Source of the DNA: Patiria pectinifera
Taxonomy: Eukaryota > Echinodermata > Asteroidea > Valvatida > Asterinidae
Reading direction: 5' to 3'
DNA length: 64,000 bases
Assembly (NCBI GenBank): GCA_029964075.1
Contig: CM057130.1
Span: 248,001 to 312,000 of the forward strand
Part shown: one piece after another, positions 1 to 11,150 of the stretch
Layout of the letters: each line of letters starts with the position of its first letter
Position numbering within the stretch: the first letter of the stretch is position 1
Notes under the pieces: model-generated
Databases searched by the model: none
Told to the model about the DNA's origin: nothing
What the model saw: only the letters and a program-made list of their open reading frames with translations
Position numbers and translations under genes: made by a program

Positions 1-2523
1 CTGAACCTGAAATGGAGGGGAAAACAGAGATATCATGTCAGAGAATGTCTGAAAATCTGTTAATTCCCATTGACAATGAATCTGTAAAATTTTATTCAGT
101 CAAAATCCATTTTATAAAATAATTTGAATAAAAATTGAAACATTTTAAGTCCTTTCAATTTTTTAGGTTCTCATGAAACTATGGATTCCTCCTCTACATG
201 GAATTGCTGGGATTTGCAAGCCCCAAGAAAGCTAAGAGATGGCAATACATAAATATTTCATGCAAAGTAGTTGGGGTTCTGAAAACGGATGAATCTAAAC
301 CCTAACCTTCCCAGACCCTGCAAAATCTGCCAGGCTACTTAGATGATTTAGACCTCAGCCACCTTTACTTTGTATGGAACTTGATGTCCTTTGAACATTT
401 CAATACAAAAAATGTACAGGGATTTTGGTGGATTTTCAAGGGTTCTTTTCATAAAGAAATGCCTAGGCAGTTAGAATTCATCTCCTCCTTTACTAAAGTA
501 CAGCCACGTTATACAATTTCTGTTCTACAGATAACCTTATTAGTATCTCAATGCACCTGTATGACCCATGATCACATGCTAAAGTTCATTGCAGCTGGCA
601 CAAAATCTATTCAGACAAGTCAAAGCCAAGTTGGCAGAGCTGATACCGAACTTCACCCACAGAATGCTGACGAGTTCAGATGAAACAAATCACCCTGCTC
701 CATTTCAAAGCAAACAAAGGTCTGTGTACACAAAAGGCTACTGCAAAAAAAGACACAGCTACCTTTGGTCCGTCTATCATGCACCCTTTACCACTGATCT
801 ACATACTTGCTGACTTGGGTCATATGTTTTAACTATAGTTTGCGGACTTTGGTCTTTTCTTTAAAAATTCATAATTGCTATATTTAAACAATTTGGCAAA
901 CATGAACCGTTAAGATGAAGATGTCTATCTGTAACCTTAATGCACCAGTACACTGGTTATATTTGAATTCCTACTGTTTGCAGTTAAGTTCGCAATTTAA
1001 ATATTTGCACTGCTTTTCTAAGACAGACAATGTGGGGAAAAGATTCAGTAAGACAAATGTAAAAAAAAATCACACAGCTCTATGCAATTAAAGAAGAAAA
1101 TGGTATTAGAATTAAGTCTAGACCTGCAGAAACACTGGCTGGAAACTGCCTTATTCTTGACATGAGCAGAGGCTGTCATTTCAAGGAAAGTACCATGTTT
1201 CTTAAGCAGTTTCAAGGTATGGGAATCGAATACACAAACAAAATAGAACAAAACAAAGTACATTGTGTACACCCAGAACAAAAAATTACAACTGAAACTT
1301 TGTTAATAGAGTAAGGTATTTTATTCCGGGGACCAGAAGCAGGACTTGGGAATTAAAATTTGTTTCATTTTCTTATCTTGCACTTTATTTTTTTGTTCTG
1401 CCAGTCATGGTTTTAAAAACCAGTTTTGTTTTATTACCTCATAGAAATATTCTCAAGTACTTTTTTACAACTTGCAATTTACGAAGACCTTTATTGTGTA
1501 GTTAGAGAGGATGATATAATGCACTTACTAAAACAAACTAGTGCCAGTAAAAAAAAACTGCTAGAAAGCACACAGTTCATGTTGTTATTTTCTCTAACAT
1601 TTAGGATATTGTAGGCACTATACATGTAGTCATAAATAAACTCTACTGCTAACGTTGCAAAATAACTGGCAAAAGAAATACGTTATAGTTGAAACACCAT
1701 CAACTAAAATGTCACTTGTAAATGCAAGACAAATATACAAAAGCGGGAAACATCCAACTTACAAAAATAGCAAAAACACAAGTATATTGCAAAAAATCCT
1801 TGTGTTCAAGAAATTTAAGAAAGAACAAAAATGACACATTTGCATTGTTAGCTGTGTACACAATATTTTATTTAAGATTTTTTTTGAACATATTTAAAAC
1901 AATTGAGTTCCAATTTAGGCTTGTTTATTTAGGAAAGAATGTAGTATCCAGACGCCACTTCAGCATGTACAAAGTCTATGGAGAGTTAAGAAAATTATTT
2001 CGTAACAAAATTGAAAACGTTTCTCAATCTCAGTCCCAGATTCATGTCTTTTCAACATTTTGGGGAAAGATTCCCATATATCATGTATATCTGGCCATCA
2101 CTCATTTTCCCCTTCAGTGACCAATCAGCCATCAGAAAGTGATAATATGTCCTAATAAGTCAAATTTGGCAGGGAAAATATAAAAGGATTTACTGAGAAA
2201 AAACTTAGAAATGGTTAGACCAGTCTCATACGTCATAGGGTTTGTAGTACACAGGGTGACAAGCATGACAAGTGATGCACGGCCAGATATGGGAATCGTT
2301 CCCATTTATTGAGATGACATATGAGTAAAAAAAAAAGGGGGGGCGTCAGGCTGCAACATTCTTTCAGTAGGCCTAGACTAGTGGCAGGCCAAAACCAAAT
2401 TGTTACAATATCAAAAAGTGCATGGCTGTCCGTAAAGTCCGTGCGTGCCGAGCGCACCGTGATCCGTGACGTGCCTCCCCGGCCAACAACCCACAAACGC
2501 CCGCTACACCTACGTGTACTTAC
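1..2523 (-). other. First intron of GORASP-like gene (partial)
   Basis: This AT-rich stretch follows the first coding exon of the GORASP-like gene on the minus strand and is taken as its intron 1. I looked on the minus strand for the expected second exon of the family, the first PDZ-like domain, and did not find it, so it probably lies left of the window. Open frames here are short and show no protein character. I see no clear transposon ends in this stretch. Confidence 0.5.
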
Positions 2524-2586
2524 CCGTAAAACATGATAACCTTCCGTACCGCCACCTGGAACTTCTACGCTGGAATTGCCACCCAT
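2524..2586 (-). CDS. GORASP2: GORASP (GRASP55/65) Golgi stacking protein, first coding exon
   Basis: The exon codes for 21 residues beginning MGGNSSVEVPGGGTEGYHV and ending LR. It then meets a consensus donor, CGG|GTAAGT, in phase 0. The segment VE(V/I)PGGGTEGYHVLR is the conserved N-terminus of Golgi reassembly stacking proteins. These proteins tether Golgi cisternae and are N-myristoylated on Gly2, and MGGNSS fits a myristoylation signal. In the vertebrate proteins the first PDZ-like domain follows directly. That part is not in this window, so the gene is partial and runs off the left edge. Invertebrates usually have a single GORASP gene, so the choice between GORASP1 and GORASP2 is nominal. 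The start is the only ATG giving the family N-terminus. Identification rests on this short but very characteristic peptide. Confidence 0.87.
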
Positions 2587-4477
2587 TCTAAGCTATTTTA
2601 TTTTCATAAATCACACGAAGGAGAACAAATATACCTGGAAGGTGGAGGATGAACTGAAATCTGCAAAAGAAATTCTAAATCAGATAAAAATACAACTTTT
2701 AGATTTTAGTCACAGACTGTGTGATCAGTACGCGCAGGTGATGTGTACGAAGTTCGCTCACTGGTTTCCGACAATGTCACAATTAACAATCGCGGATAAA
2801 AGCGGGCACCAGTAATTTTCCAATCAAAATGGCTTCTTACGTGGCACATGTATGGTGCATTGTGGGGAAAGAAAATAATATTAAAGGTGGACTCCTGTCG
2901 TCATATTTTCCAGCATCGATCAGTTAATACGTTCAAGTTGTGAAATCAACATATCAACATATGTATTTGCTATCTCAAGATATGTTGTTTGTTCGAGCGT
3001 GGATTTACTTTATACAAAATAGGCTTTTGTCATACTTTTGATGTTGCCAATGTGTCAGGTTTTATGGAAATTGAGCTGAAACAAAGCCTAAATCCATCCA
3101 TAAGTTTCTCTGGTTTTCTGTAGTGAAGGTTACATTTTTTTCTTTCATTCAAGGTTTTAGAAAGGGCGAACACATAACTTGTTTTCCTTTCCACCGGATC
3201 ACAAACTATAGCCTCTCACTCAATTAATGTTATTATCTCCGCTGCTAGCAGTGATCCTTTCCAATTAAGTAAACAACTTTTTTAAAATTATGGTGATCAA
3301 AACATCATCCTCAACTAGAAAACAGTACATTGGTTAATTACTACTTCATGTCAGGGGGGAGGGGGCAACTTACCGCACCCCTGGCATTCTGTAGGCGTCA
3401 TAAAAACAAAAACAATAGACACATTTTTAAGACGGTTTTATGACGGCTCAGATGTAGATACAGTAAAAAAAAAAATCAGACTTTAGTCTTAATCCCCCCC
3501 CCCAATGGATACGTCGCAGGTTGCATCATAGGGGAATAAACTAATCCTCTTAAAAGTCTTCCCTGCGCTATTTTCGAGTTTCAACTGGGGACAAAAATGT
3601 TCTTCTTCAATTTACATTTTTTTTTTTAGCAATACCAACAGTTATACTGAATGAGACATCATTTATCCAACTTTTTTGAAAAAAAATTCGCATAAATACA
3701 TGTATTAATTTACATAAACTTCGAAGTTCGAATTATTTCTGTTTTGTGCGCCAAGATGGCCTTTTTCAGAGGGTTGTGGCCACCTTAAATAGAAAAAGAG
3801 AAGGTTTCTGTTGAAAAAAAATGAACATTCGTCAGGAGAAAGAAATCTGGTGCATGAACTTTAATTGCCTGTAACGGGTTTGAATAGAGGGCGCTGTTTA
3901 TAGTTTTCATGTCCCATTTTCAGATTTCACGCGTACGTACGTATGTGTGGCCCAGTCAGTCAAGCCTCAATTACCGAATACAATTAGCGCATCTCGTGTG
4001 TTCACAATAGAGAAAGTCCCAGACAGGATTAGGGTGCAAATCGCTCATGCGATACAAAATCAAAATCTGTTCAGAGTTGCTGTGTAAACACACGTGTGTA
4101 CTGTAATTGTGTACGTACAGCGAGCGCCGTACATGCAATCGGGATTTTCTCTTCACAGTTGGTTAGCAAACTGAATGCGTGTTTTGTATAAGCCGCTAGC
4201 GATAACAACCTGTTCGCTCTGGAATGTGACCTTACTGAGTTGAGAGATCACCCTCGGAGGCCACACAACAGGGGCGCTGGATTTGAAAGTCAACGGGCTT
4301 GTGTTAAAAATAACCCAAGCAGTTCACTGTAATATGCCATACATTCCCTGTGTATCCTCATGTGTAGAACATTATTGTCATGGCTTTCTCAAGTGGATGT
4401 AAAACTAGAGTTAATTTTAAAGGATCACATTGTTGAAGGCCGATTGGTTGACAAGAACTGGAAGAACTTGAGCAATC
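2587..4477. promoter_or_regulatory. Divergent spacer between GORASP-like and SH3 genes
   Basis: Two genes start from this 1.9-kb spacer in opposite directions, so it should hold both promoters and 5' untranslated sequence. A CCAAT pentamer lies near 2820, and there are A- and G-rich runs near 3355-3365 and 3495-3505. I see no convincing TATA box. No exon or transposon end is recognised. Confidence 0.4.
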
Positions 4478-7400
4478 ATGTCGTTTCTATGTCCGAGTGT
4501 GGGGCTGCTGAAGCTTAGACGATTCACACGAACAGGTGGGTAAAATATCTTCTATGATATGATAAATGGTTTCGATTCACTGATTGTGTACAGGTCTATC
4601 ATCAGTTTAGACTTTATAGCGGATGATCCCATGTTTGTTAGCCGTCATTGGAAAGATAGCTCCATGGTTGTAGTTATAAAAGAGATCAAGTCAAGAACAG
4701 TTTCAACGTATTTTTAAACAAAACTGGAGTGGTCTTTTCAACATTTTCGCAATGACTGACCTTCATTGAGATAATATTTGATTCTCATTGAGCAAGGAAC
4801 AAATGGTTAAACTTAAATTAAAACCATGGAGGAAGCTAATTATAGGCGTATGGAGCTACCTTGAATGTTTAACTCCATAGTTAAACAATGCCCTTTAATA
4901 TGCCTGTATGGCCTATACAATATGCAATGCCTGATCCGAAGTTCGCTCGTACCCCCACCCTGCAAACACCCTGTTGCCCTAATTGCAGGGTGGGGTACGA
5001 GCGAATGCCTGAAGTCGTGCTGTATGATCCATATGCAGTCATTTCACAGATTTTGTTATGTTGTGCTTGTGACCTACTTTGTTTAAATGTGAACTTTCGA
5101 TTTCATGATGCACGTTTTCGTAATTTTATAAAGTTATAAACCCGGTCTGTTTTACTACAATGTATATTTTTTTAAATACTTTTCTAATGTATTTACCCTA
5201 CAATAAATTGTTGTCAGAAAAAAAATCTGGGCAACTGTTAATCAATTTTCATTGATCACTGTTGATCTCAACAATATTAATTTCAACTCTTATTTCAAAT
5301 TTTAAAACGTGAATACAATTGTTAAAAACGAGTTGGACAAAATGAAAACTTCAATCAGTGTTCTCCTTGATCCTCGTGCGGGCCGCCACGTACACAGAAC
5401 GCCTTGTTGGTCGATTTTACACAAACCTCCATGACATGTCTTGAAATCAGGTTGTGCCATGATTAATTTAAATATGAAAGAAAAGAAAACGATTTAGTAA
5501 TTTTCTTAGATCAGTTCTAGTCCGAAAATTTGGGACTCTCAATGTAGTGTGTATGAGAGAGTCCCAAAACTCAAGATATTAAAACGTGCCACATAAGAAA
5601 ATAGACTGGCACATGAAACGAGGCCAGCTGCAGACAGTCCAACACCAATTTTAGCAGCGGGGCGAAACGGTTTCAAACTGGGGACATCACCAAAAACGGG
5701 CACTTGCTCAGTAAAAGCGGTGCAGCGTATCCAGCAATTTTATTTTGTTTTGCATGTTTTTCTGCACTCAAGGTGACAAGGTCTCCAGTCTGTATCAGTT
5801 CCTAAGGCCAAAAAAAAAGTCTCCGGTTTCTGGTATGGAGCTTGCCCAAAAAGTGGTGCGGCGACGCGCCTTTTTTTTCTACCTGTTTTTTTTTGCTTCA
5901 AATGTCGGCTGATGACAGCAAATGGTGCCCGACTAAACTTAGTGCAAATATTATGGGAGACCAGAGAGGCCACATAAAGCTTATTCTCGATCATAACCCC
6001 ATCTAAAAATACGTTAAAATTGTGCAGCAGCAGGATTCCAGTCAAACCAGTGAGTTTGGCGGTTTTGAGACATCATCTTTCATTGAAAAAAAACTTTTTC
6101 ATTTTGCCAACGCGCATGGCTACGGCGACGCGCGCGCATACCAGAAACCGGAGACTTTTTTTTTTTGGCCTAACCTTCAATGGACGACGGTATCGAAGGA
6201 AATTTTCCCTTCGATTGTACGCGTACGATAAATTATACATTTGTTCTTCCCCTCATAAACGTTATGCATTCGCCATTCCAAAGACTCCCCTTGTCTCATT
6301 TCTCTAGGTCTTGCCAACCCCCGGTCAAGAGGTCTTCGTTCCAACGTCCGAAGTCGAGGTACCTCCGTAGCGTTTGAGAGAGCAGGCAGTGACGTCTCCA
6401 TTGCGTCACAAGGAGGATTCAGCGCCCTCTACGATGAAATTGATCCAGTCAGTCGAAATGACGAGGAGAAAAGAAAGGCTACTGCAAAGGAACCCGGAGC
6501 AAACGGCGGAGAAACTTTCGGTGGAATATACGTCGGTGGAGGTATGCACAAATTAAATTGTGTATTGTCATTACAAAATGTATAATACTAATCCTGTTGT
6601 TTCGAGAGCAAAATCAGTTGTGCACTTCTTTACATATCAAAATCTGTTACTTTCGGCCGATCAACTTTTTATCTTAAATATCATCCATGAGATAATTAAA
6701 ATGAATATTGCAATCCCATTATGCCATTAAATGTCTTATCGATTGTTTTTAGAAACTGGCCGACCGCAGTTGCAGAAAACAGTCAGAAATACCCCAAGTT
6801 GCCAGCAAGCACCTGATGTGGAATATTTTGCTCAAGATCCCGCCACGGTCCAGTCGTTTACTTTCTTTGATGAGACCTTTGAGTCGTCTCACCATCCACG
6901 AATCGACGAACAGATGATGGAAGATGAGACAGCAAACTATGGCGCGCCAAACGAACAACAAACCCCACTTCTATCAAATGCGTCACTGAGTTCGTCTTCA
7001 AGCAGTCGCAATCGGGCGCACTATAACTTGCCCAACTGGGTGCGTCAGAGGCGTTGTTTGCCGACTCTGAACGAGATCGATTTCGATATGATCGATGCGA
7101 TCAGTTTGGGGAGTTTGAGCATCTCCTCTGAGATCGACATACACGATGAGAATAACAACAGTGTTCCTGCAGCAAGAGCATCCGATAAAGGATCAAAGGT
7201 CAAGGCTGGTTCTGCAAAAAGAACTCGTATCGAAGATTCGTGTGACAACCAAATTCACAATCCTCTGCGGCAAAATCACCAGTTTATGGAAGGAGAGTTT
7301 CTGCAAGGCGGGAGAGTCAATTCTGTATATTCACCGAAGAAGACGAAGAGAAATGACTCTGTGACGACGGATGACTCCGTTTTTGAAAGAGAACCACTTC

Positions 7401-9908
7401 TTCAGGAAAATCTGTCCCATCATCCATCAACTAAGCTCAGACCCTCAAAGACAGTTGGAGCCAGAAAATCCCCAAGAACGGGGAGTCTGCGCAGACGATC
7501 CAAGAGGCGAGATTCGTCCCTTCGGTCAAAACAGCCTGCTGGTAACCCTGGCAACACCAGGTCTAAAGTGTCATCCAATCCACATCAACAAAATCGTGAC
7601 AAAAACAATGAGCAAACTAAAACCGAGAACATTGCTAAAGTTGGCAGCCTAGTTCGTTCAAAGCCGCTCTACATGCGGGCAACATCGGAGCGCGCGCTGG
7701 ATCCCAGTGCCATGAAGCTGCGCCTGGAATCTTCGGCAGCTAGAAAATGGCGCCAAACTGAGGACAGGTCACCGCTGAGTGAGGTCACCAATGTCAGCCA
7801 GCCACAGGCGTCCGTGTGCGTACGGATGGAGATCATTCAACGACCGGTAACGCGAGACCAGAAATACAGAGAACAATGTACGGCGTCACCGAGGAAGACG
7901 CGAGAGCCTCACCAGGACTCGGCGAAACTACCGGCGGGTAAGATACGGCCGACACCTAAGCGATCCAAGTCGGTTAACGTCAGGGATAGTAGGGGACGGA
8001 TGGGGTCACTCCGTCGCAGATCGACGGAAGTAAAGATGGACTCCCCTCGGGCGCGAAACATCGTCAAAGAGGAAACTATCGACAGCCTTTTTCGCAGCAA
8101 CAGCAGAGCTTTGCACGAGATTTCAAACTCTGACAAACTCCCAATTATGGAAAACTCCAAGACTAACTCAGTTGTCATTCAAAGCTTGGAACGGCAAGAA
8201 AACCAAGCGCAGAACCATAACCAATCCGACCCATCAGGTTCGATCATTATAAATGACGAGCTTAGAAAATGGGCAGCTTCAGTGGCTGAGGAAATAGAAA
8301 ATCAAGTATCTGAGCAGGAATGCTCAACCATGGAGGAAGGAAAACATACCCTCCATGGTTCAACCGACGACCAGGTGGCGAATACAGAGACTGATCCTCA
8401 GCAGAAACGGCCGAAGCATCTCGTTCAGAAACCGAAGTTTGCCGACAATTCCGTAAAGGAGGCGCGGATTGTAAGCACATCCAAGATGGCGGTCGATACA
8501 GTTCCTGAAGAGGCTGACAATGCGCTCTTGCTCCCACCAAAGATGTTGAAATCCGCATCATTCACCGCACCAAGTCACTCAAACGCTGCTGAAGGTAAAA
8601 CCGTGTCTTCAAAGCCCAACACAAGATCGGCAACAGACGTGCGCGCTCTGCAGACTCCTCTCACCCAACAACAGCGACGGAAAGTCGGACGGAAACCCTC
8701 CGGCAACAGACATGGTCGTGCCCATCGCGTCTCGGCGGTCGAAGCTTCTAGGCAGGACATTGTGGAAGTCGTTGCCGCCATGAAAGCGTCACTGGAATCT
8801 ACCAAAGCCACAGAGGGTAAAGGAACCAACCGGCGGGCAGCCAGCTTCGTCAAAAAAGTACTCGGCGATGCCGTGGCGATGTACGATTTTGAGGCGCGGA
8901 CTGAAGATGACGTCACTGTCAAACTCGGTGACGTGGTCACAGTGATGAACAAGGACGACCCTGATTGGCTGTTTGTGAAGAAACACTCCGGTTCTCGGGA
9001 GGAGGGTTTTGTGCCGAGAATCTTTCTTCGTCTGAAGAATAGCGACCAAGGTTAGCACATTTTATTTTCAGTACGATCTGGCTCCAAATGTGTCATTAAA
9101 TTAAAAAATATTACGGACTTTGTTAATTCTTTTAAGTAAAGTAGAAATTAAACTCTAAAGTGGTATCGAAAATCATGTGTAAATTACAGCCTGTGTAGTA
9201 TGGCTTATCGAGGAAGCAAAACATTGCTCATTGTTATTAATATTAATTGATGTGAGAAATTTATTGATTTTATATCTTATTTCTTTCTTTACAGAGTCAT
9301 CAAAATCGGGGGTTCATTCAAAAGTCAACGACAAGAACACAGAAATTTCAGGTACTGAAGTTTCTGAGCAACCGTTGGAAACTATTCTGGAGATCGAGAA
9401 AACACAACCGTTTTGTAACCAACACTTTGAAGACGCCCAGTCCTCAAACTCTAAACAACACCAACACGTTCCAACAACTCGAACAAATCAAGTGGTTTCC
9501 TCTGACCAGACATACGGCCAATCAAACTTTGTTTCCTCAGAAGACGCAAGTGAGCTCAAAACTACCAACCATTCGCAGTTACGGTTTGCCGAATCACGTG
9601 AGCTTCGTCATCACTCTACGAGCCAATCAAGGCTCCGAAATGATGATGGTGTGCGCGCCCGCAAGTTTAACACCAACATTAGGGGCGGGGTCAGCGCAGT
9701 TCTGATCGAAACTTATGTGGTGGTGAGTGACTACACAGAGCAAGATGAGGACGAGGTCAGCGTGGTGGAAGGAGAGGTCGTGGTGGTGAACTCGGGTCAG
9801 CAGCATGAAATGGACTGGATGTGGGTGTACGTTCCTCGGACTGAAAGGTTCGGGTTTGTGCCGGCATTCAGCGCTAGACCACTCGGCTTTCACTTCTCGG
9901 ATGTTTAA
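4478..9908 (+). CDS. Two-SH3-domain scaffold-like protein, 1,067 residues, complete
   Basis: Four exons join: 4478-4535, 6308-6541, 6753-9050 and 9295-9908. All three introns are phase 1 with AG/GT borders, and the exons sum to 3,204 nt, exactly 1,067 codons plus TAA. The ATG at 6731 is intronic and is not the start. The N-terminus MSFLCPSVGLLKLRRFTR has Cys5 beside a basic patch, which could allow palmitoylation (inference). Residues 20-800 are Ser/Arg/Lys-rich and look disordered, with several RRRS-type basic phosphosite-like stretches. One SH3 domain lies at about 804-858 (AMYDFEA, then DPDWLFVKK, then GFVPRIFL). A second, more divergent one lies at about 999-1060 (VVVSDYTEQDEDEV, then DWMWVYVP, then GFVP). 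Two C-terminal SH3 domains suggest an adaptor binding proline-rich partners at the membrane or cortex. I do not recognise a named orthologue. Insect Dlish/Vamana is a weak comparison from memory. Confidence 0.85.
4942..5005. repeat. Intronic hairpin with 22-bp stem
   Basis: The two arms TTCGCTCGTACCCC(C)ACCCTGCA are inverted copies around a 20-odd base loop, differing by one extra C. It lies in intron 1 of the SH3-domain gene. The size is like a short miRNA precursor, but there is no sign of a longer paired base, so it may equally be a transposon remnant. Confidence 0.6.
5528..5568. repeat. Short inverted repeat
   Basis: TTGGGACTCTC and its complement GAGAGTCCCAA flank a loop of about 19 bases in intron 1 of the SH3-domain gene. 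Nothing else about it is diagnostic. Confidence 0.5.
5806..6170. mobile_element. Harbinger-like MITE, copy 1 (365 bp)
   Basis: Terminal inverted repeats begin GGCCAAAAAAAAAGTCTCC, continue GGTTTCTGGTATG, and close with the reverse complement ending TTTTTTGGCC. The element is flanked by a 3-bp direct repeat TAA (5803-5805 and 6171-6173). A TTA/TAA target duplication is the hallmark of PIF/Harbinger transposition. There is no transposase frame, so it is non-autonomous. It sits in intron 1 of the SH3-domain gene, ending 137 bases before exon 2. A close copy lies at 47231-47599. Confidence 0.8.
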
Positions 9909-11150
9909 CAAAATAACGTGAGGGATTCATCTACATGTACATGTACACCCAAGAAATGTAAATGCACATTTAAAAGTGTATTACATCGATCTCAATAATG
10001 ATAGTCATTGCAGTTTAGTTTGTTTTGAATAATTATTATAAAATCGATTTTGATAGTAACCTTAAATTCTGGTCTCGTTAATGTCAACATACATGTATAT
10101 CAATTAATACACGTACATGTATCATTCACGTACGCAGGTCTCGTACCTAAGATCGAACAAGTGGAAGTTTTGAAATGAGTGTAATCGATCAAATTCCTGA
10201 CGACATTCTTCCACTGCACAACATTTTGTATTTAAAACTGTATTTTTTGTTACAACTTTTTAACGTAGCCTACGCAAACATAAAGAAAACGTTTCCGATT
10301 TACCATAAATGTTACTTTATGAAATCAATACTGAATGTCTTGAAATGTTAGAACTGTTGCACAATATGTAAGCTCTCCCCGAAAACTCATCTGAACATTT
10401 ATCAATTCTCATTAATAAGTATAATGTAAGAAAATAACATATTTAGTTACTTGTTATGAATTTGTGTTATTGTAACATTCATACAATAGCATAAAATATC
10501 ATCCTTCGTAAATATTCAAATTGTGTACTCAGTGAGAATCTACTGTAATTCTAGTCATTTTGAAGTTTGTACAATAATTGTAAAAAGTGGCAATATGATA
10601 TAGTGCAGCTCAAAATTTGTTTTTTCTTGCATGATAATTTTGAATATGTACTCTGTAAATTACCTACTTGTAATATTTTTTATGAATGTACCACAATGTT
10701 GTTTTGATAACGTAGTAGGGTTATGCATTCTACTACTTTAAAGGTGGTTTTATGTACACGCACTTTGAACGGTAACCAGAAGGGACAAACAATGAGAATA
10801 TAAGAAAAATGATGTAAATGTACAGATATCACAAAGGACCCATAAGCTTGATAAAAGAAGATTGTTCGAGTCATCGTTAAATTGCTGTTAATTTACCAGC
10901 CAAAAGAATCTTTGTCGAAACTCTGAATCAACAATTTTTAAAAACTTGTTCATTGTACATTATTTGTACCCTTGTAATTATAAGCTAATGAGACGTTTCA
11001 CTGTACATGTACATGTATTTTGATGTCAGTTTCTCGCTATTCTTACTTTATGCTAATGAAACAATGGAGTGATACCTTTTCAAGTCGAAAATTTGTCTGG
11101 AATTAAAACGCTTCCTCCAATTGTATACATTTATAAAAGTACATGTATTA
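9909..11150. other. Tail-to-tail spacer after SH3 gene and carboxypeptidase
   Basis: This spacer holds the 3' untranslated regions and ends of two convergent genes. It contains short ACATGT-type tracts (near 9934, 10090 and 11004) and AT-rich DNA. No exon, no RNA gene and no clear transposon ends are seen. Confidence 0.5.

Noticed and set aside
2321..2536. Plus-strand frame opposite the GORASP exon
   Set aside because: It is a shadow of the minus-strand exon and its flank with no protein character.
6731..6752. ATG at 6731 as the start of the SH3-domain protein
   Set aside because: It lies inside intron sequence before the TTTTTAG acceptor. Joining from 4478 and 6308 is in phase, while the residues upstream of 6753 are intronic.
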